From Mycobacteroides immunogenum (GTDB taxonomy: Bacteria > Actinomycetota > Actinomycetes > Mycobacteriales > Mycobacteriaceae), in NCBI RefSeq assembly GCF_001605725.1, contig NZ_CP011530.1, forward strand, positions 5,084,001 through 5,148,000: a stretch of DNA of 64,000 nucleotides, given 5' to 3'. The notes beneath the pieces were generated by a model, which was not told the DNA's origin, searched no databases, and was given only the letters and a program-made list of their open reading frames with translations. Numbering within the stretch: position 1 is the stretch's first letter; each line of letters begins with the position of its first letter. The position numbers were made by a program, and so were the translations under genes. Positions 25,548 through 33,512 of the stretch are shown in pieces.

Positions 25548-26201
25548 TCATCGATGGGTGAGGAACGCCAACACCGCGAGGACCCTGCGGTGGTATTCGT
25601 CGGCGTGCCCCAGGTCCAATCTGCGCATGACACTGTGGACATGCTTCTCCACCGTGCTCTCGGTGATCCACAGCTTTCCCGCGATACCCGAATTCGACAA
25701 GCCCTGGGCCATCAGCTCCAGCACCTCCAGCTCGCGCTGCGACAGAGCTGACAGCGGATCGTCCTTGCGTCGCGCGGACAACAACTCTCGCACCAACTCC
25801 GGATCGACGATGGAACCACCGCCTGCGACGCGGGTGCAGGCGTCGGCGAACTCTCTGACATCCCCCACCCGGCTCTTCAGCAGATAACCCACCCCGTCGC
25901 CCGAGGTGATCAACTCAGCCGCGTACTCGACCTCGACGTGCGCCGAGAGCACCAGCACGCCGATCCCCGGATACTCGCCCCTGATCTTCTGCGCCGCCTC
26001 CAGCCCTTCGGTGGTGTGTGTCGGTGGCATCCGGATATCGACGACGACGAGATCGGGATTCTCGGCTCGAACCAGCTCCAAGAGCGCCGCGGCATCACCC
26101 GCGCGACCTACTACCTCAAAGCCCGCCTTCTCCAGGACGCTCGCTACGCCCTCCCGCAGCAACGTGTCGTCATCGGCCACCAGAACCCGTATCGCGGACA
26201 T
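25548..26201 (-). CDS. NarL/LuxR-family response regulator
   Basis: 217 residues. The receiver domain has the acidic pocket ADDD (9-12), phospho-acceptor Asp55 (VVDIRMP), Ser91-type signalling residue in VLVLSAH and Lys in LLKSRV. The C-terminal LuxR-type helix-turn-helix (about 148-210) reads LSQRELEVLELMAQGLSNSGIA and TVEKHVHSVMRRLDL. It should be phosphorylated by the divergent histidine kinase encoded 113 bases away and regulate its targets from a dimeric DNA site. The targets are unknown; the adjacent secreted protein and oxidoreductase genes are candidates only by position. Confidence 0.9.
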   Translation of the reverse strand: MSAIRVLVADDDTLLREGVASVLEKAGFEVVGRAGDAAALLELVRAENPDLVVVDIRMPPTHTTEGLEAAQKIRGEYPGIGVLVLSAHVEVEYAAELITSGDGVGYLLKSRVGDVREFADACTRVAGGGSIVDPELVRELLSARRKDDPLSALSQRELEVLELMAQGLSNSGIAGKLWITESTVEKHVHSVMRRLDLGHADEYHRRVLAVLAFLTHR

Positions 26202-26313
26202 CTCGCCAGGCTACCGCCGCCACGCGGCCATGTAATCGTCCTCACCGCCGATACTATGGATTTGTGAACGAGCCGCACGGCGGTTCGCAGGCAGCGAGTA
26301 GACGTAGATACAT

Positions 26314-27852
26314 ATGCAACAAGCACCACAGGCATCGTTGCCGCGGGCGGGTCAATTGATGCCGAGCAGATGGCAGCCGGACGAGGCTTCTCATACCGGC
26401 TGGTGGCGCTACGTTTCCGGATGGCGCACACAACTATTCGGATCTACACCACCCTCGGTCTATGCCGGTATCGCGGCATGCGTGGTGCTCCTGGTCGCCG
26501 AATCGGTACTCACGATCTTCCTGCGCACGATCGCACCGGCCGAGCACCTCGCAGCCATCTATCTGATGGGCATCCTTGTCATCTCGGTGATCTGGCGGCT
26601 CCGGCTGGCGCTCGCGATGTCCATCGCCAGTGCCGTCGTCTTCGACTGCATCCGCAACTGGCCCATGGCCCATCCGCTGTCCACGGAGAGCCACAACATC
26701 GTCACACATCTGAGCTTCCTGGCAGTGACGCTGACGGCTAGCGGGCTCTCTGCGCTCGCGCGCGCCGGCACCATCGAGGCCGACCGCCGCCGGCGCGAAA
26801 CCGCCGCCATCGCGCAACAGCAGGCCGCACTACGACATACCGCCACTTTGGTTGCGAGCAATGTCCCGCCCACCGAGCTCTACGCGAAGGTAGTCCAGGA
26901 AGCCGCACTGTGTTTCACCTCACCAACCGCGGTGCTGATTCAACTGATGCCCGGTGACGAGGGGATCGTGGTGGCGAGTCACGGCCGGACAGGACCCCGA
27001 ACACCGATACCCGGCAAGCGTTTTCCCTTGCTCGATGCCAACAACGTCGCACGGGAACTACGCTTGACCCCCGCCGTCTCCGCTCCCATACTTGTCGACG
27101 CAAAGCCCTGGGGAACGCTCATCGTCGGTACCGACTCATCGACGGTGCCCGGCACGGATATCCGCGCTGGGGTGCGCGATTTCGCTGATTTGGTGGCGAC
27201 CTCCATCGCCAACGCCGCCACCCGACAGGAGCTCGCAGCCTCCCGCGCCCGCATCGTATCCGCCGCGGACACGGCCCGCCGCAGGCTCGAACGCGACCTC
27301 CATGACGGAGCCCAACAGCGGCTGGCGTACCTACGGCTGAAACTAGGCATCGTCAGATCCGCTGTACCACTGGAGGATGTCGAACTCGCGCGGGAACTCA
27401 ACAACCTCGATGCAGATCTCACGGCGGTGACGCGCGAGCTCCAAGAGTTCTCACGGGGTCTGCATCCCGCCATCCTGTCGAAGGGTCTGGCTCCCGCCTT
27501 GCGCACACTGGCCCGGCGTTCGCTCATCCCCGTGCAAACCGAGCTGGAACTCGATCACAAGTACCACGAATCCATCGAGATCGCCGCGTACTACGTGGTC
27601 GCCGAGGCTCTCGCCAATACCGCCAAACACTCGCAGGCCAGCGAGATTCTGATCCACGCGCACGAGACCTCCGAGCAGATCCAGATAACCATCAGCGACG
27701 ACGGCGTCGGCGGGGCAAAACCCCGCAAGGGCACCGGACTCATCGGGCTGACCGACCGGGTCGCGGCCCTCGGGGGTCGTCTGGACATCCATAGCGCCGC
27801 GGGCCGTGGCACGTCAATGACGGTGACCATTCCGCTGCTTCAGACTGAATAG
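26314..27852 (+). CDS. NarL-type sensor histidine kinase with GAF domain
   Basis: 512 residues. Three to four N-terminal membrane helices (about 45-150) are followed by a GAF-like domain (about 170-295), a HisKA_3 dimerisation domain with ERDLHDGAQQRLAYLRL (phospho-His330) and a HATPase domain (ALANTAKHSQASEI; GTGLIGLTDRVAALGG). The GAF domain could sense a redox state or ligand near the membrane. It is divergent from its likely partner, the NarL-type regulator at 25548-26201. The start is ATG 26314; the ribosome site is weak. Confidence 0.88.
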   Translation: MQQAPQASLPRAGQLMPSRWQPDEASHTGWWRYVSGWRTQLFGSTPPSVYAGIAACVVLLVAESVLTIFLRTIAPAEHLAAIYLMGILVISVIWRLRLALAMSIASAVVFDCIRNWPMAHPLSTESHNIVTHLSFLAVTLTASGLSALARAGTIEADRRRRETAAIAQQQAALRHTATLVASNVPPTELYAKVVQEAALCFTSPTAVLIQLMPGDEGIVVASHGRTGPRTPIPGKRFPLLDANNVARELRLTPAVSAPILVDAKPWGTLIVGTDSSTVPGTDIRAGVRDFADLVATSIANAATRQELAASRARIVSAADTARRRLERDLHDGAQQRLAYLRLKLGIVRSAVPLEDVELARELNNLDADLTAVTRELQEFSRGLHPAILSKGLAPALRTLARRSLIPVQTELELDHKYHESIEIAAYYVVAEALANTAKHSQASEILIHAHETSEQIQITISDDGVGGAKPRKGTGLIGLTDRVAALGGRLDIHSAAGRGTSMTVTIPLLQTE

Positions 27853-27873
27853 CTCGCGCTGCGGCGGTCCTCG

Positions 27874-28215
27874 TCACGCACCTGCCGCTAGCGCTTCCTC
27901 AATTCCGAGCAGAACACGGCGCTCAGCACGCTCCATCGGCGTCAAGGCGCCCCATACCCCATGGCGCTCACCCGCACTCACCGCGTAGGTGCCGCACTGC
28001 CGCAGCACTGGGCAGGACTGGCAGACCCGTTTGGCGCGCGTCTCACGGACCAGTCGTGAACGCCCCCGATCGCCGTCAGGGACAAAGAACATCTCCGTCG
28101 GCAGACCGCGGCAGCGAGCCTGGCTCCACCACTCGCCCACGTCGCCGACCGCACCGGCGTCTGCCGTTGCGATCTCGCGTCCCGCGATCGGCACAAATTC
28201 TCGACCCATCATCAC
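27874..28215 (-). CDS. WhiB-family iron-sulfur regulator
   Basis: 113 residues with the four cluster-binding Cys at 35, 65, 68 and 74 (ARCRG; VCQSCPVLRQC), the GVWGAL turn (the family consensus is G-V-W-G-G) and a basic C-terminal patch PMERAERR. WhiB proteins bind a [4Fe-4S] cluster and the SigA domain 4 to alter transcription in response to redox signals. Which WhiB it is cannot be settled by eye. Translation probably starts at the first of three successive ATGs (28215), 7 bases after GGAGGG. A perfect 11-base hairpin lies immediately upstream of that ribosome site. Confidence 0.88.
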   Translation of the reverse strand: MMMGREFVPIAGREIATADAGAVGDVGEWWSQARCRGLPTEMFFVPDGDRGRSRLVRETRAKRVCQSCPVLRQCGTYAVSAGERHGVWGALTPMERAERRVLLGIEEALAAGA

Positions 28216-28234
28216 GTCGCCCTCCGATCACATT

Positions 28235-28259
28235 GCATCGGTTCCTCCGGAACCGATGC
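28235..28259 (-). promoter_or_regulatory. Hairpin/palindrome in the whiB leader
   Basis: GCATCGGTTCC (28235-28245) and GGAACCGATGC (28249-28259) pair perfectly around a three-base loop. The element lies 20-44 bases upstream of the whiB ATG and just 5' of its ribosome site. As DNA it is a 25-base near-palindrome suitable for a dimeric regulator; as RNA it is a stable stem next to the ribosome site. Confidence 0.5.
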
Positions 28260-28273
28260 GGACGATATCCAGG

Positions 28274-28308
28274 CGACGGTTAACGGCAACCCTGTCGATG
28301 GTTAACGA
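28274..28308. promoter_or_regulatory. Direct repeats CGAYGGTTAACGR upstream of whiB
   Basis: CGACGGTTAACGG at 28274-28286 and CGATGGTTAACGA at 28296-28308 are direct copies with a 22-base period, two helical turns. Each contains the palindromic GTTAAC. They lie 59-93 bases upstream of the whiB start, within the divergent region shared with the DHA2 transporter, and look like a two-site operator. Confidence 0.4.
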
Positions 28309-28662
28309 TTGATAAACCCAATTACATTGTCCGACAACGTGATAAAAGACTGCGGCTACCTTCAATTCTCACTCACGGAAATCCGCCATGGGCAGATGGG
28401 GGCTAGCCTCCAGCTGCCCGTCGCCACGCCGCCGGCAGCTATCCGCCCGCCCTTAACGGTCCCGCCGGTAGCGGTTTACCGCCAACGGCGATGGGCACCA
28501 ACCCCGACGACAACAACGCCGCGCTCCGCGACCCTTGTACGAGAACAATCCAACGTAGAGCTCTGGCTGCGCCGGCGAATTCCGCGGCACCACAAGACAT
28601 CATCGCGCGATCCCGTGCGCAGGACAGATAGGCCATACGACGTGCTCCCTCGCCCGCACACC
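28309..28662. other. 354-base non-coding leader before the DHA2 transporter
   Basis: This stretch is open in the transporter's frame, but its translation is Pro/Thr/Arg-rich and unlike any transporter N-terminus, and the transporter's first helix begins only after 28690. I see no second gene. It contains a short inverted repeat CGGTA...TACCG near 28465-28480 and otherwise nothing I can assign. It may be a long 5' leader or promoter region. Confidence 0.35.
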
Positions 28663-30117
28663 ATGCCATTGCCATCTCGTGTCGAGCGGGATCGCTGGCT
28701 GGCGCTCAGCGTTGCCTGCCTCGTCGAGATGCTGCTGGTGATCAACAGCAGCATCGTCGCGGCGGCGCTTCCCGCCACTCAGGCCGCGCTACGGTTCAGC
28801 AACAGCGATCGACAATGGCTGATCACGGCATACGTGCTGACCCTGGGCGGCCTACTGCTGTTGGGCGGTCGGGTCGCCGACATGGTGGGGTTGCGGCGCG
28901 CGCTTGTCATCGGACTCGCCGGCTTCGCCATCGCGTCCTTCGTCGGCGGCTCGGCCACCAACTTCGGCGAGCTGGTGGCATCGCGAATCGCGCAGGGTGT
29001 CTTCGGTGCCCTGCTCGCGCCCGCAGCCATGTCTTTGGTGGTCAACAGCTTCCGTGAGACCACGGAAGAGCGGCACGCGTTCGGCATCTTCGGGGCGGTG
29101 ATCGGCGCGGCCAGCACCGCCGGCCTATTGGTGGGTGGCGTCCTCACCCAACTGCTCACCTGGCGATGGGTCATGTATGTCAGCGTGCTCATGACAATGC
29201 TCGCCCTGGCCGGAACGCTGATATTCGTCAGAAGGTACCCCGCCGGGCAACGTCGCCAACTCGATCTCCTGGGCTCGCTCACCGTCACCGTGGGACTCTT
29301 CGCCATCGTGTTCGGCTTCTCCCGCGCGGAGATTCGAGGATGGACTGCGGGCATCACGATGACGTCCTTCGCCATCGGGCTGATATTGATCGGCGTCTTC
29401 GTCCGCCATCAGCGCCACAGCAAGAATCCGCTACTGCCCTTGCACGTCGTTTTCGATCGCACTCGCGGAGCGGCCTTTCTGGCCATGTTCTTCGCCAGCG
29501 CAGGACTTTTCGGAGTAGTGCTGTCACTTCTGTACTACCTGCAACGGTGCCTACATCTGGCTCCGTTGTGGGCGGGGGTGGCATTTCTGCCCTTCTCCGC
29601 GACCGTTGTCGTCGCCTCAACCTTCGGCAACAGCTTCATGCTGCCGCGCCTCAACGCCCGCACCGTACTCATCGTCGGCGGAGTCACGGCCGCATTCGGA
29701 CTACTGATACTGAGCCATATCGACTCGCACGCAGACTATTACACGGCAATACTGCCGGGACTAGTCATCGGCGGACTCGGCAAGGGCCTCATCTTCGGTG
29801 CGTCCACCCATGGCGCGGCCTCCGGCATTCATCCCGAGGAGTCCGGGATTGCCTCCGCCACAGTCAACGTGATGCATCACGTGGGCGGTTCCATGGGAGC
29901 TGCCCTGCTGAGCAGCGTCGTCGCGTCGACGGCCACGTTCTTCCTCGCCCGTCATGCGTCAAGCGATCAAGCGGCCGCGGCCGGCTACTCGGCGGCGTTC
30001 TGGGTGTCCGCGGCAAGCTGCCTCGCCGCCGCGGCGATCGCGCTCATCGTGAGTCCCACCCGGCCAAAGACCACGGAGCCGGATCTATCCGAAAGCTATT
30101 GCGCAACAATCCACTAG
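28663..30117 (+). CDS. DHA2-family MFS multidrug-type transporter
   Basis: 484 residues with 14 predicted membrane helices, the size of EmrB/QacA drug:H+ antiporters. IVAAALPATQAALRFSNSDRQWLITAYVLTLGGLLLLGGRVADMVGLRR is shown here only in outline: helix 1 ends in a D1-like Ser/Ala stretch, QWLITAYVLTLGGLLL is helix 2, and GRVADMVGLRR is motif A. GIFGAVIGAASTAGLLVGG corresponds to motif C of antiporters. It should export drugs or metabolites. I chose ATG 28663; GTG 28642 is possible. Its TAG overlaps, by two bases, the stop of the convergent secreted-protein gene. Confidence 0.86.
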   Translation: MPLPSRVERDRWLALSVACLVEMLLVINSSIVAAALPATQAALRFSNSDRQWLITAYVLTLGGLLLLGGRVADMVGLRRALVIGLAGFAIASFVGGSATNFGELVASRIAQGVFGALLAPAAMSLVVNSFRETTEERHAFGIFGAVIGAASTAGLLVGGVLTQLLTWRWVMYVSVLMTMLALAGTLIFVRRYPAGQRRQLDLLGSLTVTVGLFAIVFGFSRAEIRGWTAGITMTSFAIGLILIGVFVRHQRHSKNPLLPLHVVFDRTRGAAFLAMFFASAGLFGVVLSLLYYLQRCLHLAPLWAGVAFLPFSATVVVASTFGNSFMLPRLNARTVLIVGGVTAAFGLLILSHIDSHADYYTAILPGLVIGGLGKGLIFGASTHGAASGIHPEESGIASATVNVMHHVGGSMGAALLSSVVASTATFFLARHASSDQAAAAGYSAAFWVSAASCLAAAAIALIVSPTRPKTTEPDLSESYCATIH

Positions 30118-30509
30118 GAAGCGGTGCTACCACAGATCACACCGGGGTTCTCGCATTCGGCACCTGTCTGATCGGGCATCTGAACCCATTCGGAGCGGCC
30201 GCCCTCGTCCTGGCTGCCTTGCCGCTGCAGATTGTCGGGGTACCAAATGCCGGTATCGCACACGACCCCCCGGTCCATGCATTGCGCGCCGGTAGCGCCC
30301 CGATGCTCCACCCAGCCCCCGGCATCATCCCGGGGCTGTTGCGCCTCGGACGGTGCGTTGCCTCCTCCGAGCAACTGACCCACATGGTCTCCCGGTCCGG
30401 GCGTAGGCGCGACGGGTGCGGCGTTCGCGGCCGCGGGCGGCAACATCACCAATGTCGCACCGACAGCTCCGATAACAACCGCTCTACGGATTGAGTGTGC
30501 TCGCAACAC
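30114..30509 (-). CDS. Secreted protein with two tandem Cys motifs
   Basis: 131 residues from GTG 30509, supported by AGAGG nine bases upstream. Residues 1-30 form a signal peptide (RRAVVIGAVGATLVMLPPA then AANA before APVAP). The mature part holds two copies of a short unit: WVEHRGATGAQCMDRGVVCD and, after a charged spacer, WVQMPDQTGAECENPGVICG. Each has Trp-Val, then T-G-A-x-C and G-V-x-C, so each unit probably closes its own disulphide. I know no function. The C-terminal stop overlaps that of the convergent transporter gene. Confidence 0.7.
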   Translation of the reverse strand: MLRAHSIRRAVVIGAVGATLVMLPPAAANAAPVAPTPGPGDHVGQLLGGGNAPSEAQQPRDDAGGWVEHRGATGAQCMDRGVVCDTGIWYPDNLQRQGSQDEGGRSEWVQMPDQTGAECENPGVICGSTAS

Positions 30510-30611
30510 TTTTGACTGCCTCTCATCGCACCACGGGCTCCCATCGAAGCCGGGCGCTTGACGCGCCATCACCATGGTGCGGCCTGCTCGAGGCAGAAAC
30601 ATCGATGCAAA

Positions 30612-30655
30612 CATCCACGTGGCCATGGTGGAAAACCACCATGGCCACGTGGATG
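30612..30655. terminator. Perfect 20-bp hairpin after pckA
   Basis: Arms at 30612-30631 and 30636-30655 are perfect 20-base complements (core CCACGTGGCCATGGTGG) with an AAAA loop, TTTT on the pckA strand. It starts 12 bases beyond the pckA stop. Downstream on the pckA strand only short T runs follow. It is the probable pckA terminator. Confidence 0.65.
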
Positions 30656-30667
30656 AGAAGTTTTGGC

Positions 30668-32491
30668 TTAGGAGCTGAGACGCTGCTTAAGAGCTTCGAA
30701 CTCGTCCTTGACACCGGTCGGCAGCTTGTCGCCGATGAACTCGAACCACTCTTCGATGAGCGGAAGTTCCGCCTGCCACTCTTCGGTGTTCACCGCGAGC
30801 GCCTCGGCCACGTCCGCTGCCTCGACGTCCAGACCCGAAAGGTCCAGATCCTCGACACCCGGGACGGTGCCAATGGCGGTGGAAACACCATTGCCACGGT
30901 GCTCGATCCGGTCGACGATCCACTTCAGCACGCGGCTGTTCTCGCCGAATCCTGGCCACAGGAACCGGCCGTCATCACCGCGACGGAACCAGTTGACGAA
31001 GAACACCTTGGGCAGCTTGGACTCGTCGGCCTGCTTGCCCACGTTGATCCAGTGGTTCAGGTAGTCACCGACGTGGTAGCCCATGAACGGCAACATCGCC
31101 ATCGGGTCGCGGCGCACGGTGCCAACCTTGCCCTCGGCGGCCGCGGTCTGCTCCGACCCCAGGGTGCCTCCGATGAACACGCCGTGCTGCCAGTCCCGGG
31201 CCTCGGTCACCAGCGGCACCGTCGTCTTGCGACGACCACCGAACAGGATCGCGGAGATCGGCACACCCTGCGGGTCATCCCACTCGGGAGCCAGGATGGG
31301 GCACTGCGACATCGGGGTGCAGTAACGCGAATTCGGGTGTGCCGCTTTGGTCTCGGTCTCCCGCAGGATCCAGTCCTGACCCTTCCAGTCGATCAGGTGC
31401 TCCGGCTCACCCTCCAGGCCTTCCCACCACACATCGTTGTCGTCGGTACGCGCGACGTTGGTGAAGACGGTGTTTCCGGCCTCGATCGTCTTCATGGCGT
31501 TCGGGTTCGAGCTCCAGTTGGTGCCCGGCGCCACGCCGAAGAAGCCGAACTCCGGGTTCACGGCGTACAGACGGCCGTCCTTACCGAAGCGCATCCAGGC
31601 GATGTCGTCGCCCAGGGTCTCCGCCCGCCAACCCGGAATGGTCGGCTGGATCATGGCGAGGTTCGTCTTACCGCAGGCCGACGGGAACGCCGCGGCCACG
31701 TAGTACGCCTTGTTCTCCGGCGAGATGAGCTTGAGGATCAGCATGTGCTCGGCGAGCCAGCCCTCGTCATGGGCCATCGCCGAGGCGATACGCAGCGAGT
31801 AGCACTTCTTGCCCAGCAGCGCATTACCGCCGTAACCCGAACCGTAGGACCAGATCTCACGGGTCTCCGGGAAGTGGGTGATGTACTTGGTGTCGTTGCA
31901 GGGCCACGGCACATCTTCCTGGCCGGGCTCCAGCGGTGCACCGATCGAGTGCAGGGCCTTGACGAAGAATCCGTCGTCACCCAGCTTCTCCAGTGCGGCG
32001 GCACCCATGCGGGTCATCACACGCATGGAGGCAACCACGTACTCCGAGTCGGTGATCTCCACACCCAGCTTGGGGTCCTCGGCACCGAGCGGGCCCATGC
32101 AGAACGGCACCACCCACATGGTGCGTCCGCGCATGCTGCCGCGGTACAGCTCGGTCATGGTGGCGCGCATCTCGGCGGGGTCCACCCAGTTGTTGGTGGG
32201 ACCGGCGTCCTCTTCGCGCTCCGAGCAGATGTAGGTCCGCGATTCGACGCGCGCGACATCCGACGGGTCCGACAGCGCCAGGAACGAGTTGGGGTGCCGC
32301 TCGGGGTTCAGGCGCTGGAAGGTACCCGCTTCCACGAGCTGCTGAGAAACTCGCGCGAACTCCTCATCCGAACCGTCAGCAAACACGACTCGGTCAGGTT
32401 GGGTCAGCTCAGCGACCTCGCGAACCCAGGCGAGCAAGCCCGCGTGTTTCGTCGGAGCGTTGTCAAGACCGGGAATGGTCGCTGCTGTCAT
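30668..32491 (-). CDS. pckA: Phosphoenolpyruvate carboxykinase (GTP)
   Basis: 607 residues, matching the 606-residue GTP-dependent enzyme of M. tuberculosis (Rv0211). It converts oxaloacetate plus GTP to phosphoenolpyruvate, CO2 and GDP, the first committed step of gluconeogenesis on fatty acids. [12 protein letters not shown] is the GTP P-loop with the reactive Cys, [18 protein letters not shown] is the substrate-binding segment, and [10 protein letters not shown] the conserved C-terminal block. I chose ATG 32491, which follows GAGGAG by nine bases. A TATATC-type AT-rich box near 32550 could be its -10. A strong hairpin follows the stop. Confidence 0.97.
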   Translation of the reverse strand: MTAATIPGLDNAPTKHAGLLAWVREVAELTQPDRVVFADGSDEEFARVSQQLVEAGTFQRLNPERHPNSFLALSDPSDVARVESRTYICSEREEDAGPTNNWVDPAEMRATMTELYRGSMRGRTMWVVPFCMGPLGAEDPKLGVEITDSEYVVASMRVMTRMGAAALEKLGDDGFFVKALHSIGAPLEPGQEDVPWPCNDTKYITHFPETREIWSYGSGYGGNALLGKKCYSLRIASAMAHDEGWLAEHMLILKLISPENKAYYVAAAFPSACGKTNLAMIQPTIPGWRAETLGDDIAWMRFGKDGRLYAVNPEFGFFGVAPGTNWSSNPNAMKTIEAGNTVFTNVARTDDNDVWWEGLEGEPEHLIDWKGQDWILRETETKAAHPNSRYCTPMSQCPILAPEWDDPQGVPISAILFGGRRKTTVPLVTEARDWQHGVFIGGTLGSEQTAAAEGKVGTVRRDPMAMLPFMGYHVGDYLNHWINVGKQADESKLPKVFFVNWFRRGDDGRFLWPGFGENSRVLKWIVDRIEHRGNGVSTAIGTVPGVEDLDLSGLDVEAADVAEALAVNTEEWQAELPLIEEWFEFIGDKLPTGVKDEFEALKQRLSS

Positions 32492-32612
32492 CGAGAGCAT
32501 CTCCTCTGTGGGGTACACAGGGCCACACGGGCACTGGTCGGCACCTAGATATATGAGGTTAGCGCTGGTGTCGTTCAGCGTGAAACGGGGTCATGGACAG
32601 TCCGTCATAGCC

Positions 32613-33158
32613 CTAGTAGCAGCGGTCCAAACCCCAACCCCGCGAGTCGGGCAGATACTGCCCGGATAGCGAAAAGATCACCTGCGAGTTTCCCGGTTTC
32701 TTGGGATCCGAGACCCGGATGTCGTCGTACTCGATAGATGCGTCTTGCCGCACCGACCAACCCTTGCCGCGGTTGATCTGCACCTCGACATTCAGCTCTC
32801 TGCCCAGCGCCCTGACCTCGTCCGGGTTGGCCACTACCGTGCCGTTCCACCGGACGGTCTGCTTGAAGCGCGGCAGCACCTCGTTCTCGCACTTCTCCTT
32901 GGAGGTGGCGGTGGCCGCCGTCTCGTCGTCAGTCCTTTTCTCGTCCACATGCATGCTGATGGCCCCGATGCCCACACCGACCAACAGCACCGCGCCGACG
33001 ATCCTGCCGATCCCGTTGATCCCGGTGTACGCGTCCGAGGGTTCGACCTTGTCCTTGAACTTCCAGCCCTCGTCGAGGTAGAAGGCCTCTTTCGGCTTGA
33101 ACGCGAAGTAGAGGGAAATCGCCGCGCCCAGAAAGCACAGAATCCCAAGAAGGATCAC
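32613..33158 (-). CDS. Two-helix membrane protein (possible DUF6199 type)
   Basis: 181 residues. Two N-terminal membrane helices (about 2-18 ILLGILCFLGAAISLYF; about 48-66 GIGRIVGAVLLVGVGIGA) flank a short loop with EAFYLDEGWKFKDKVEPSD, a pattern of the DUF6199 group. The C-terminal 110 residues are extracytoplasmic with two Cys (KCENEV and DRCY). The start is GTG 33158, three bases after the stop of the preceding gene, so it ends the Rv0209-like operon. No homologue lies at this place between Rv0210 and pckA in M. tuberculosis as I recall it. Confidence 0.6.
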   Translation of the reverse strand: MILLGILCFLGAAISLYFAFKPKEAFYLDEGWKFKDKVEPSDAYTGINGIGRIVGAVLLVGVGIGAISMHVDEKRTDDETAATATSKEKCENEVLPRFKQTVRWNGTVVANPDEVRALGRELNVEVQINRGKGWSVRQDASIEYDDIRVSDPKKPGNSQVIFSLSGQYLPDSRGWGLDRCY

Positions 33159-33161
33159 GTA

Positions 33162-33512
33162 TTACTTACCGCCGACGCGGCCGTGTTCGATGAGCTCCCA
33201 GTGCGCACCCGATCCCCGCACCCAGGTTTCGTAGGTGCCGTCCGCACCGAACGTGGTCACCTTGTCGGCGACACCGTCCTCGTGGCTACTGGAGACGATC
33301 TCAAGTCCCCCGTCGGGCTGATGCACGACGACGGTGTCACCGATACCGTCGTGGTCGGTGTCGATGAGATTCGTACCCAGGTCCACCAGCCCGCCGTCGG
33401 TGGGCAGATACATGTGGTGATCGAGGTGCACGTCGGGGCTGAGGGCATGTCCCGGTTCGGGCACACCCTCCCCCAGGCCGCCAGGTAGGCCCTGGTCAAA
33501 ACCGTCGATCAT
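33162..33512 (-). CDS. Short acidic protein, DUF6802-like, with D-x-D-x-D-G motif
   Basis: 116 residues, acidic, without signal or membrane helix. LIDTDHDGIGDTVVVHQPDGGLEI (in outline: D-T-D-H-D-G-I-G-D) resembles a calcium-binding loop, followed by repeated short strands (HEDGVADKVTTFGADGTYETW). This is the composition of DUF6802 proteins. The ATG overlaps the stop of the Rv0210-like gene by four bases (ATGA), which indicates coupled translation. No function is known to me; adjacency suggests it partners the NTPase-like proteins upstream. Confidence 0.6.
   Translation of the reverse strand: MIDGFDQGLPGGLGEGVPEPGHALSPDVHLDHHMYLPTDGGLVDLGTNLIDTDHDGIGDTVVVHQPDGGLEIVSSSHEDGVADKVTTFGADGTYETWVRGSGAHWELIEHGRVGGK

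Noticed and set aside
30491..32548. 685-codon open frame on the plus strand
   Set aside because: Antisense shadow of pckA; composition is His/Arg/Val/Leu-rich without any domain.
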